17,440 bases of DNA from CAZGDB01 sp964524705 (GTDB lineage Bacteria > Pseudomonadota > Gammaproteobacteria > Berkiellales > Berkiellaceae): the NCBI GenBank assembly GCA_964524705.1, contig CAZGDB010000027.1, positions 1 through 17,440 of the forward strand, in the 5' to 3' direction. Both the position numbers and the translations under genes were made by a program. Positions 1-7,379 of this stretch are shown here, piece after piece. The notes below the pieces were generated by a model. The model saw nothing but the letters and a program-made list of their open reading frames with translations. It was not told the origin of the DNA and searched no databases. The number at the start of each line of letters is the position of its first letter. The first letter of the stretch is position 1.

Positions 1-339
<339 letters not shown>

Positions 340-364
340 TATTCAATCAAAGGAATTTATTAAT

Positions 365-439
365 CAAGTGCCCACATCTATTCTTGGCATGTCTATATTT
401 TTAATGAGCGGGTTCAAAACGTTTTTTAAACATCGAACC
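365..439 (-). promoter_or_regulatory. rRNA leader with boxB, boxA and boxC elements
   Basis: Read on the minus strand, the leader holds the canonical rrn anti-termination order. A boxB-like hairpin lies at 439-411 (GGTTC pairing with GAACC, and an inner GTTT/AAAC). It is followed directly by a boxA-like CGCTCATTAAAA at 410-399 (E. coli TGCTCTTTAACA). A boxC-like GATGTGGGCACTTG at 378-365 matches the E. coli GTGTGGGCACT processing region. In E. coli these sites load the Nus factors that keep RNA polymerase from terminating in untranslated rRNA, and they help RNase III processing. Function here is inferred from that match. Confidence 0.8.
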
Positions 440-450
440 AAGTGGAGCGC

Positions 451-478
451 ATTCTACAGGGCTTCAGTTTTCTGTCAA
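451..478 (-). promoter_or_regulatory. rRNA operon promoter
   Basis: A perfect -35 TTGACA (478-473) is followed after 16 bp by a -10 TAGAAT (456-451). A GC-rich discriminator GCGCTCC comes next, typical of stringently controlled stable-RNA promoters. Transcription should start near 443-445, about 105 nt before the mature 16S end. The -35 hexamer is formed by the Leu-Thr codons four and three before the hemF stop, so promoter and coding sequence overlap. The sequence just upstream, still inside hemF, is A/T-rich and could act as an UP element, which is inference. Confidence 0.85.
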
Positions 479-1390
479 GCACTTTTCTAAACTTTCTTTC
501 AACCAATTTCTAGGTTTTAAAAAATAGTCTACTAACTGAGACTCAATTGAACCTACTGCTGGTTGATAATTGTAGCGAAATGCAACTTCTGGTGGTAACG
601 ACATTAAGATAGATTCTGTACGTCCACCGGACTGTAATCCAAATAAAGTCCCTCGATCTTGTAACAAATTAAACTCTACATAACGACCACGACGATATAA
701 TTGAAACGCACGTTCTTGTTCTGTAAACACCATTTGATGTCGCTTTTCTACTATCGGAAAATATGCTTTGGATATATGTGCGCCAACTGACTGCACAAAA
801 TCAAAACTTCCATCCAAACCCAAATGATTAAAATCATCAAAAAACAAACCACCAATCCCACGCGCTTCTTTACGATGCGGTAAATAAAAATAATCATCCG
901 CCCATTTTTTAAAACGCGGATACAAGTCTTCCCCAAAAGGCGCACACGCAGCCTCAGCTGCCCTGTGCCAGGCAACACAATCTTCTACAAAAGGATAATA
1001 CGGCGTTAAATCAAACCCGCCTCCAAACCACCACCGAACAGGATCTGATAACACACAAAAAAAACGAACGTTTGCATGCATCGTAGGAACATAAGGATTT
1101 CTAGGATGCGCTACCAAAGAAACACCCGTTGCATGAAACGGTGCAGCCGGTAAATCCCTATGAAGGGAAGCACTGTTAAACAACTGCTCTCCCCATATAT
1201 GCGAAAAATTAATCCCTAAACTTTCAAAACAACTATCATGTTGTATCACACAAGTACGACCACCACCGCCTTCAGAACGCACCCACTGATCTGCAATAAA
1301 CTGTCCACCACCATATTTTGAAAAACCTGCACACAATTGTGTCTGTAAACTTTCAAAATATTTTACAATCTCTGATAATGCTGCTTGCAT
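464..1390 (-). CDS. hemF: Oxygen-dependent coproporphyrinogen III oxidase (HemF)
   Basis: HemF oxidatively decarboxylates coproporphyrinogen III to protoporphyrinogen IX in the cytoplasm using O2, a late step of heme synthesis. The 308-residue product is close to E. coli HemF (299). Family blocks are in order: SLVAHPRNPYVPTMHANVR (about 91-109), WWFGGGFDLTPYY (120-132), KKWADDYFYLPHRKEARGIG (161-180), then RGRYVEFNLLQDRGT and GGRTESILMSLPP near the end. The conserved histidines at about 95, 105, 142 and 172 are present. The start ATG has GGAG ten bases upstream, inside the end of tsaC, whose stop lies 5 bp away. This is the last protein gene of the smg-topA-tsaC-hemF unit. Its 3' end contains the -35 box of the rRNA promoter. 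The enzyme implies a life with oxygen; an anaerobic HemN is not in the window. Confidence 0.97.
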   Translation of the reverse strand: MQAALSEIVKYFESLQTQLCAGFSKYGGGQFIADQWVRSEGGGGRTCVIQHDSCFESLGINFSHIWGEQLFNSASLHRDLPAAPFHATGVSLVAHPRNPYVPTMHANVRFFCVLSDPVRWWFGGGFDLTPYYPFVEDCVAWHRAAEAACAPFGEDLYPRFKKWADDYFYLPHRKEARGIGGLFFDDFNHLGLDGSFDFVQSVGAHISKAYFPIVEKRHQMVFTEQERAFQLYRRGRYVEFNLLQDRGTLFGLQSGGRTESILMSLPPEVAFRYNYQPAVGSIESQLVDYFLKPRNWLKESLEKCLTEN

Positions 1391-1395
1391 CAGAA

Positions 1396-1959
1396 CTACT
1401 CTCCTGCCCTAAAAATCTTTCCCGTTAATACATCTTGTATCGTACTAGCTTGCCTATACTCCCCAACATCCCCTTCAACGACGCCCGCAACCCCAGGAAA
1501 CACATCCCGTAATTCTTTTAAACTGACGATAGGTGGCTGACTCGTATAATTTGCACTAGTAGACACAATAGGATGCCCAAAAGCCTGGCTTAATTGGGTA
1601 ATCACCGGATGTTGACTTAAACGCAAAGCAATCCCTGAATGCTCACCAGTGATCCAACTCGGCGCACTCACAGAAGCAGGAAAGATATAGGTTCTAAATC
1701 CCGGCCAATGAGCCCATATCGCATCCCATTGCGCAACAGAAACCTGATCTAAAGCAATATAAGGTGCTAAGTGCGCAAACTCGCCAGAAACCAATAAAAG
1801 CCCTTTTGCTTCAGCACGCTGTTTTAAATGTAATAAAGCTTGCACCGCGGCATACTGCCGCGGATCACAGCCGAAGCCGTACATACTTTCAGTGGGATAG
1901 GCGATAATCGCCCCGGATTGTAATAATGTTACTGCTTGCGCAACAGAAATAACTTCCAT
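1396..1959 (-). CDS. tsaC: Threonylcarbamoyl-AMP synthase (TsaC/YrdC/Sua5 family)
   Basis: TsaC makes threonylcarbamoyl-AMP from threonine, bicarbonate and ATP, the first step of the t6A37 modification of tRNAs that read ANN codons. The 187-residue product is the size of E. coli TsaC (190) and lacks the extra Sua5 C-terminal domain. Visible motifs are the N-terminal IIAYPTESMYGFGCDP (about 18-33), LKQRAEAKGLLLV (about 45-57), IALRL mid-protein and VSTSANYTSQPP (about 131-142). The last contains the family SxN signature. In the second motif the usual KxRPxxKGL proline is Ala. The gene starts 11 bp after the topA stop with only a weak Shine-Dalgarno (TGAG), suggesting translation coupled to topA. 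In Pseudomonas tsaC is also a close neighbour of hemF and dprA. Confidence 0.95.
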   Translation of the reverse strand: MEVISVAQAVTLLQSGAIIAYPTESMYGFGCDPRQYAAVQALLHLKQRAEAKGLLLVSGEFAHLAPYIALDQVSVAQWDAIWAHWPGFRTYIFPASVSAPSWITGEHSGIALRLSQHPVITQLSQAFGHPIVSTSANYTSQPPIVSLKELRDVFPGVAGVVEGDVGEYRQASTIQDVLTGKIFRAGE

Positions 1960-1970
1960 TAACTAACTCA

Positions 1971-4262
1971 TTACTGCTGTTCTGGAGACCAAGCTTCTCT
2001 AAAATCACATTCTTTTTGCGGACATTCACGCTCTTGTCCACGTCGTTTCGTCACTTTTTCAATAGTAATCGGCCATTTACACTGTGGACATTCTTGGGCT
2101 ATAGGCTTATACCAAACTGCATATTGACACTTTGGATACTCACCACACGCAAAAAATATTTTTCCGTAACGTGATTTTTTAGAAACCATTTGTCCTGCTT
2201 TACACACCGGACAGGTCACATTAGTATCCTGTGGTTTCTCCAAAGGCTCTATATGCTTACATTTAGGATACGCTGAACACCCTATAAATTTACCGTACTT
2301 CCCAACGCGAATCAGCAAAGGCGCTTCACAATCAGGACAATTTCTATCTAAAGGCGGAGCTACAGGCGTATCTTTATCTTCCCCAAGACTACGGGTATAA
2401 CTGCATTCAGGATAGCCGGTGCACCCCACAAAACGCCCACGTTTGCCTAAACGAGAACTCAAAGGCTTGCCACAATCAGGACACGCCTCATCCATAGCTT
2501 CTTGAACAACATCTTTACGCTGCACATTTTCTAAAGTTTCTTCTAACAACCGATGGAACGGTTCCCAGAAAGTATGCAATAAAGGTTTCCATGCTTGTTC
2601 ACCACGTGCCACCGCATCTAATTCATCTTCTAATTGTGAAGTAAACCCATAATCTACATATTGTGTAAAATATTGGGTTAAAAACTTACTGACCACTCGC
2701 CCCACATCCGTCGGCATAAATCGTTTGGTTTCTAAAACTACATATTCACGTTGCTGCAAAGTACTTAAAATAGCTGCATAGGTCGAAGGACGCCCAATAC
2801 CATGCTCTTCCAAAGTTTTCACGAGCGTAGCTTCAGTATAACGTGGTGGTGGTTCTGTAAAATGCTGATCTCCATAGACTTTTTTAAGGTCAATTTTATC
2901 GCCCTTTTTCAAAGCTGGTAGCTGATCTTCAATTTCTTCTTTAGCATCCTCATCTTTGCCTTCTTCATAACATTTTAAATATCCTGCAAAGACTAAAACA
3001 GAGCCCGTTGCTCTAAATAAAACCCCTTCATCTGCACAAGCCAGATCTGCAGATAATTGTTCAAATAAGGCTGAATTCATTTGGCAAGCTAAAGTGCGCT
3101 TATAAATTAAGTCATACAATTTGAGTTGATCCGCAGATAATTTCTTGGCTAGCTGATCAGGTGTGCGCCCTAAAGCTGTAGGTCGTACTGCTTCATGCGC
3201 TTCTTGCGCATTCTTACTGCGCGTTTTATACAACCTTGGGCTCTCTGGCAAATAAGTAGGACCATATTTCTCTAAAATAACTTCCCGAGCCTCTTCAATA
3301 GCTGTAGCAGAAATATTGACTGAGTCAGTACGCATATAGGTAATTAACCCGACAGTTTCATCACCAATATCCACACCTTCATATAACTGTTGCGCAATAC
3401 GCATCGTTCGTTGGGCACCAAACCCTAATTTGCGAGAGGCTTCCTGTTGTAAAGTAGAAGTTGTAAAAGGAGCCTGAGGATGACGTTGGCGTTGCTTCAC
3501 CTGAACTTGCGCCACCTCTAATACAGAAGCCGCTGCTTTTTGAATGCGTTCAACTGCAGCATCAACCTGCTGTGCACTTTCAAAAGTAAATTGCTTAACT
3601 TTTTCCCCATCATATAGGGCCAACTTCGCTTTAAAGCCATCTTTTTGTTTTTTACAGTCCGCAAGAATGGTCCAATACTCTCTAGACTGAAACGCTTCAA
3701 TTTCTTTTTCACGCTCGACAATCATACATAACGCAGGACTTTGTACGCGCCCCGCAGACAAACCTGGGCGAATTTTACGCCAAAGCAAAGGAGATAACTT
3801 AAATCCTACTAAATAATCCAATGCACGTCGTGCCTGTTGTGCATTCACCAAATCCATAGAAATGTCACGAGGATTTTTCATTGCCTCTAAAATAGCTGCT
3901 TTAGTAATTTCAAAAAAAGCAACGCGCTCAAATGTTTTACCATCTAATGCTCCCTGCTCTTTTAAATACTCCACTAATTGATAAGAAATGGCCTCACCTT
4001 CTCTATCCGGGTCAGTCGCCAGAATTAAATTGTCACATTTCTCTAATGCGCTTAAAATAGCGTCTACATGTTTCTTATTCTTTTCAATAAGATGATATTT
4101 CATCGCAAAATCATGTGCAGGATCTACCGCACCTTCTTTAGGCAACAAATCGCGGACATGACCATAGGAGGCTAAAACTTGATAACCTGTACCTAAATAC
4201 TTTTTAATAGTTTTGGCTTTTGCGGGTGATTCCACAATAACCAAAGATTGTCGTTTACTCAT
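1971..4262 (-). CDS. topA: DNA topoisomerase I (type IA)
   Basis: TopA relaxes negative supercoils by passing one strand through a transient 5'-phosphotyrosyl break. The 763-residue protein opens with a TOPRIM domain: LVIVESPAKAKTIKKYLG at 7-24 with Glu11, and LATDPDREGEA with acidic residues at 84, 86 and 88. The catalytic Tyr309 lies in GLITYMRTDSVNIS, matching E. coli Tyr319, with Arg311 next to it. The C-terminal part (about 595-763) carries four four-cysteine zinc-ribbon motifs, the last more divergent. The protein is about 100 residues shorter than E. coli TopA (865), the difference being in the C-terminal tail. The SD (AAGG) overlaps the smg stop codon, 6 bp away, so the two are translated in series. 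TopA and GyrB, which have opposing activities, both lie in this window. Confidence 0.98.
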   Translation of the reverse strand: MSKRQSLVIVESPAKAKTIKKYLGTGYQVLASYGHVRDLLPKEGAVDPAHDFAMKYHLIEKNKKHVDAILSALEKCDNLILATDPDREGEAISYQLVEYLKEQGALDGKTFERVAFFEITKAAILEAMKNPRDISMDLVNAQQARRALDYLVGFKLSPLLWRKIRPGLSAGRVQSPALCMIVEREKEIEAFQSREYWTILADCKKQKDGFKAKLALYDGEKVKQFTFESAQQVDAAVERIQKAAASVLEVAQVQVKQRQRHPQAPFTTSTLQQEASRKLGFGAQRTMRIAQQLYEGVDIGDETVGLITYMRTDSVNISATAIEEAREVILEKYGPTYLPESPRLYKTRSKNAQEAHEAVRPTALGRTPDQLAKKLSADQLKLYDLIYKRTLACQMNSALFEQLSADLACADEGVLFRATGSVLVFAGYLKCYEEGKDEDAKEEIEDQLPALKKGDKIDLKKVYGDQHFTEPPPRYTEATLVKTLEEHGIGRPSTYAAILSTLQQREYVVLETKRFMPTDVGRVVSKFLTQYFTQYVDYGFTSQLEDELDAVARGEQAWKPLLHTFWEPFHRLLEETLENVQRKDVVQEAMDEACPDCGKPLSSRLGKRGRFVGCTGYPECSYTRSLGEDKDTPVAPPLDRNCPDCEAPLLIRVGKYGKFIGCSAYPKCKHIEPLEKPQDTNVTCPVCKAGQMVSKKSRYGKIFFACGEYPKCQYAVWYKPIAQECPQCKWPITIEKVTKRRGQERECPQKECDFREAWSPEQQ

Positions 4263-4268
4263 GAAACC

Positions 4269-4772
4269 TTAGTGCACCATATATTCTGCGCTATCTATCC
4301 ACTCTGCTTCTAACTCCATCATCCCAGTATCCTGTTCATCTTGTTCAGGATGCGGTTGTGGCGCACTTAATAAAATCAACCCAACAACTCTCTTAAAGTC
4401 TTCTAAATCTATCTCACCTGTATTCAAACTCATTGTTTTTTCAATAATATATTCACGTGTCACAGGATCTAAAACGCCCGCATCCTCTAACCCCTGTAAA
4501 AAACCACGGCAAGCTATATTCAAATATTCTGCTTCTTCGGCAGTGTAAATACGAATCCCTGTTGATTCTAACAACGCATGAGATTCTGGATCTGCCACGC
4601 CATCCATGTCCTGCAACCATTCCATAGCATGATAAACCGCTTCTTGACCAAAGCCAGCATGCTCTAAATCTTGCACCACACGTTCCTCAGGGCCTTCCCA
4701 AACCATACAGTCATGGGTCAGATAACTATCATACAGATAAACGAGCACATCTAAAATATCCCGTTTCATCAT
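4269..4772 (-). CDS. smg: Smg family protein (DUF494)
   Basis: The 167-residue product belongs to the Smg/DUF494 family, a gammaproteobacterial and betaproteobacterial family of unknown biochemical role usually found between dprA and topA or tsaC. The N-terminus MMKRDILDVLVYLYDSYL resembles E. coli Smg (MFDVLMYLFETY), as does the stretch GVLDPVTREYIIEKTMSL at about 100-117. The protein is acidic and looks mostly helical, with no signal peptide or membrane segment. Two adjacent ATG codons (4772 and 4769) are possible starts behind an AAGGGGG SD; the second has the better spacing. It is the first gene of the unit with topA, tsaC and hemF and has its own promoter at 4863-4890. The family assignment is firm and the function is not known. 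Confidence 0.93.
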   Translation of the reverse strand: MMKRDILDVLVYLYDSYLTHDCMVWEGPEERVVQDLEHAGFGQEAVYHAMEWLQDMDGVADPESHALLESTGIRIYTAEEAEYLNIACRGFLQGLEDAGVLDPVTREYIIEKTMSLNTGEIDLEDFKRVVGLILLSAPQPHPEQDEQDTGMMELEAEWIDSAEYMVH

Positions 4773-4862
4773 AACGCCCCCTTATCGCCGCAACACCACG
4801 CTACTTTTAAAGTCTAGTTCAAAAATTTAAACCACAAGGTTCTCTTACTAACATTGCCACGC

Positions 4863-4890
4863 ATTATAATCCGCATTAACAACATGTCCA
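4863..4890 (-). promoter_or_regulatory. Promoter for smg-topA-tsaC-hemF
   Basis: On the minus strand, TGGACA (4890-4885) is followed after 16 bp by a perfect TATAAT (4868-4863) and a GC-rich GCGTGGC. This predicts a start near 4856 and a leader of about 85 nt before smg. I see no convincing riboswitch or attenuator in that leader. The promoter lies downstream of the probable dprA terminator, so smg and later genes form a separate unit. Prediction is from hexamer match only. Confidence 0.65.
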
Positions 4891-4938
4891 TGGTGTCTTA
4901 GCAGCGTATCACCTCTATTTCTGTCCGTCTATAAACAG

Positions 4939-4957
4939 AAAAACAAATAGCTATTTG
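4939..4957 (-). terminator. Probable terminator after dprA
   Basis: Twelve bases after the dprA stop the minus strand has a perfect 14-nt palindrome, CAAATAGCTATTTG (4957-4944), followed by five T (4943-4939). The stem is A/T-rich (five pairs around a four-base loop), so the terminator is weak. A second inverted repeat follows directly (TTTCTGT at 4941-4935 with ACAGAAA at 4924-4918) and may strengthen it. It fits the separate promoter found for smg. Confidence 0.5.
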
Positions 4958-4968
4958 GTTAACTAGTT

Positions 4969-5844
4969 TTAAGTTGTAAGCTTAAGCCCACATAAGGCTT
5001 CTAAAATATCTTCAGCGGTCTCCACCAATAAAGCCCCCTCTCTAATCAATGCATGAGTACCGCGTGCTTGTGTACTATATATCGAGCCCGGCAAAGCAAA
5101 CACATCCCGACCTTGTTCCCCCGCATAACGTGCGGTAATCAAAGATCCACTTTTTAAAGCTGCCTCTACTACAAAGGTGGCTAAACTTAAACCACTGATG
5201 ATCCTATTACGCCTTGGAAAATTTTCTCTACTAGGTTGAACTTGCAAAGCAAACTCACTTACTAGAGCGCCCTGTAAACATATCTGGTCTGCAAGCATGA
5301 CATTACTTTTAGGATAAAGCGTATCAAACCCATGCCCCAAGACTGCAATCGTCGGTCGCTTCGCGGCCACAGCGCCTTGATGGGCAGCCGTATCTATTCC
5401 TTGTGCTAATCCACTCACAATCACTAAACCCGCTTCCGCCAAGCTTTTAGCAAATTCAAATGCTGTCCGTGCGCCTTGTGTAGAAGGAAGTCGCGTCCCG
5501 ACCATAGCCAATGCAGGAGTCTGTAAACAAGAGATTTGTCCTTTTACCCATAGTAAGGGAGGAAAATCAGGAATATTTTTAAGTAATTGTGGATAAGCAG
5601 GATCCCAAAAAGCCAATAAATGCTGCCCTATGGTTTGCCCCCACGCCAAGTTACGAGCCACAATTCCCCAATTGATACTATAGTCAGCCAGCTTTGGAAA
5701 GTTTTCTTTGGTATAATCTGACCACTGCTGATGTGTAAATAATAAGGATAACTGTCCCTGTGTATGACTATAGAGTTTTTGGATCCTGCGGGGTCCCAAT
5801 AATGGAACCTGCAATAATGCCATCAAGCTATCCAACTCTTCCAT
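4969..5844 (-). CDS. dprA: DNA processing protein DprA/Smf, short form
   Basis: DprA binds incoming single-stranded DNA during natural transformation and loads RecA onto it. Read from the ATG at 5844 the product has 291 residues: an N-terminal helical/SAM-like region (1-75), then the Rossmann-type DprA domain. That domain shows AMVGTRLPSTQGAR (113-126), IVSGLAQGIDTAAHQGA (142-158), TIAVLGHGFDTLYP (165-178), SRENFPRRNRIISGLS (205-220) and SGSLITARYAGEQGRDVFALPGS (232-254). It ends soon after the Rossmann domain, so the C-terminal winged helix of longer homologues such as E. coli Smf (374) is missing. The in-frame GTG at 5850 overlaps the SD AAGGTG, so ATG 5844 is preferred. It is divergent from def, about 57 bp away, as in Pseudomonas. 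dprA alone does not prove competence, because the gene is widely conserved. Confidence 0.93.
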   Translation of the reverse strand: MEELDSLMALLQVPLLGPRRIQKLYSHTQGQLSLLFTHQQWSDYTKENFPKLADYSINWGIVARNLAWGQTIGQHLLAFWDPAYPQLLKNIPDFPPLLWVKGQISCLQTPALAMVGTRLPSTQGARTAFEFAKSLAEAGLVIVSGLAQGIDTAAHQGAVAAKRPTIAVLGHGFDTLYPKSNVMLADQICLQGALVSEFALQVQPSRENFPRRNRIISGLSLATFVVEAALKSGSLITARYAGEQGRDVFALPGSIYSTQARGTHALIREGALLVETAEDILEALCGLKLTT

Positions 5845-5859
5845 TTTCACCTTAAGCTC

Positions 5860-5867
5860 GTTATACT
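5860..5867. promoter_or_regulatory. Possible overlapping divergent -10 elements, dprA/def
   Basis: The short gap between dprA and def must hold promoters for both. The same eight bases read TATAAC on the minus strand (5865-5860, for dprA) and TATACT on the plus strand (5862-5867, for def). I find no good -35 for either. A third candidate, TTATAT at 5887-5892, would start transcription almost at the def ATG. This is tentative. Confidence 0.35.
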
Positions 5868-5901
5868 CGGCGCTATCTAAAAAATTTTATATCCAGCCAC
5901 T

Positions 5902-6411
5902 ATGACCCTTTTAGCAATCGTACACTATCCAGATCCGCGTCTAAAAACAATAACAAAACCAGTTACTGTATTTGATCAACAGCTTAAAACGCTCATCCAA
6001 AATATGTATGAAACGATGTATGCAAATGCAGGTGTTGGGCTAGCCTCTACCCAAGTAGGGCTTGATATGCAACTGTTTACTATGGATTGTACTGATGAAG
6101 GAAAATCTCCACGTTGTTTTATCAATGCTGAGATTCTAGAAAAATCTGGTGTGCACAGTTCTGAAGAAGGTTGTTTGTCCGTTCCTGGAGAAGGCCTCTA
6201 TGCCAAAGTAGAACGTGCAGCAACCGTTACGATTCGATATGTAACTGAAGACAATGTCTCTAAAACAGAAACTTTTTCTGGATTAGAGGCGAAATGTGTT
6301 CAGCATGAAATAGACCATTTACAAGGCAAACTCTATGTAGATTGTTTAAAGCCCTTTAAAAGACAGTTGGTGCTACAAAAATATACCAAACAAAAAAAAG
6401 TGCCTTTATGA
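5902..6411 (+). CDS. def: Peptide deformylase
   Basis: Def removes the formyl group from the N-terminal methionine of new proteins, using a metal ion (Fe2+ in most bacteria). The 169-residue protein is the length of E. coli Def (169) and has all three catalytic motifs: GVGLASTQVG (44-53), EGCLSVPG with metal ligand Cys91, and QHEIDH with ligands His135 and His139 and catalytic Glu136. In motif 1 the common Ala is Ser (GLAS instead of GLAA). There is no recognisable Shine-Dalgarno before the ATG, so translation may use a short or nearly leaderless mRNA. It overlaps fmt by 4 bp (ATGA), coupling the deformylase to the formylating enzyme. Confidence 0.97.
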   Translation: MTLLAIVHYPDPRLKTITKPVTVFDQQLKTLIQNMYETMYANAGVGLASTQVGLDMQLFTMDCTDEGKSPRCFINAEILEKSGVHSSEEGCLSVPGEGLYAKVERAATVTIRYVTEDNVSKTETFSGLEAKCVQHEIDHLQGKLYVDCLKPFKRQLVLQKYTKQKKVPL

Positions 6412-7334
6412 ATATTGTCTTTGCAGGCACCCCAGAATTTTCAGCAGCAATACTCTCAACATTGATAGCAAGCCCCCATAAAATTGTTGGTGTGCTCAGT
6501 CAACCTGATAAACCCAAAGGGCGTGGACAACATTTAGTACCCACTCCGGTGAAAGCTTTAGCGCTAGAACATCAAATACCTGTTTATCAGCCTGTCACCC
6601 TCAGAACACCTGAAGCACAAAACATCATTGCAGATTGGCAACCTGATTTAATGGTAGTTGTCGCTTTTGGGCTGTTACTACCTCAGGCCGTATTAGAGAT
6701 CCCACACTTAGGGTGTATGAATATTCATGTATCTTTGTTGCCCCGTTGGCGTGGTTCCTCTCCAATGCAGCGTGCGCTATTAGCAGCGGATTCTGAAACT
6801 GGGATCACCTTTATGAAAATGGATGCCGGTATGGATACCGGCCCTATCCTAAGTCAGTATGTGCATAAAATTACAGAAACAGAAACATTCTTAGAATTAG
6901 AAAATAATCTTTGTAGTCTTGCGCAACAATATCTTATCCAAACCATTGATGCATATGCCACAGGAAAGATACAACCACAGCCACAAAGTACTATAGGCGT
7001 AACATTAGCTCCTAAACTTACCAAAGAAGATGGCCTATTAGATTTTGCACGTCCTGCGCGCCTTTTAGCAAAACAAATTGCAGGGCTCAATCCTTGGCCT
7101 GGTACCTATTTTGAACATCAGGGTCAAAAAATAAAAGTCATTCAAGCAGTTGCTGAAGAAGGCACAAGCGCTCCTGGTATAATCCTTTCCTATGATACTA
7201 AGGGTTTACAAGTAGGGACAAGTGCCGGAATCTTACGTATTTTACAAATACAACTGCCCAATAAGCCTATTTGTGCCGTCTCTGCTTTAAAAAATGGTCA
7301 TCCTCAACTTTTTATGCCCTCTACCTTGATCTAA
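6408..7334 (+). CDS. fmt: Methionyl-tRNA formyltransferase
   Basis: Fmt transfers a formyl group from 10-formyl-tetrahydrofolate to Met-tRNA(fMet), marking the initiator tRNA. The 308-residue product has the N-terminal formyltransferase fold (MNIVFAGTPEFS at 1-12) and the loop QPDKPKGRGQ (32-41) that contacts the tRNA acceptor. The catalytic block CMNIHVSLLPRWRGSSPMQRALL follows, with Asn105 and His107, then MDAGMDTGPIL with Asp143. A smaller C-terminal OB-like domain covers about 205-308. The length matches the family (E. coli 315). Its start overlaps the def stop. In most gammaproteobacteria rsmB follows fmt; here trkA follows after 45 bp with no rsmB. Confidence 0.97.
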   Translation: MNIVFAGTPEFSAAILSTLIASPHKIVGVLSQPDKPKGRGQHLVPTPVKALALEHQIPVYQPVTLRTPEAQNIIADWQPDLMVVVAFGLLLPQAVLEIPHLGCMNIHVSLLPRWRGSSPMQRALLAADSETGITFMKMDAGMDTGPILSQYVHKITETETFLELENNLCSLAQQYLIQTIDAYATGKIQPQPQSTIGVTLAPKLTKEDGLLDFARPARLLAKQIAGLNPWPGTYFEHQGQKIKVIQAVAEEGTSAPGIILSYDTKGLQVGTSAGILRILQIQLPNKPICAVSALKNGHPQLFMPSTLI

Positions 7335-7379
7335 GGCTTTGCACTACACTAGATAGGAATAACTCTTTTCTAGGTGTAT

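Noticed and set aside
751..978. Short open frames antisense to or within the other frames of hemF, topA, fmt, trkA, trkH, the transporters and gyrB
   Set aside because: They lie wholly inside strongly supported genes, lack ribosome-binding sites and show no recognisable domains.
4856..4970. Possible tRNA or small RNA gene between smg and dprA, suggested by the strong promoter with GC-rich discriminator
   Set aside because: No cloverleaf, CCA end or T-loop (GTTCRA) in proper context follows, and smg begins about 85 nt downstream.
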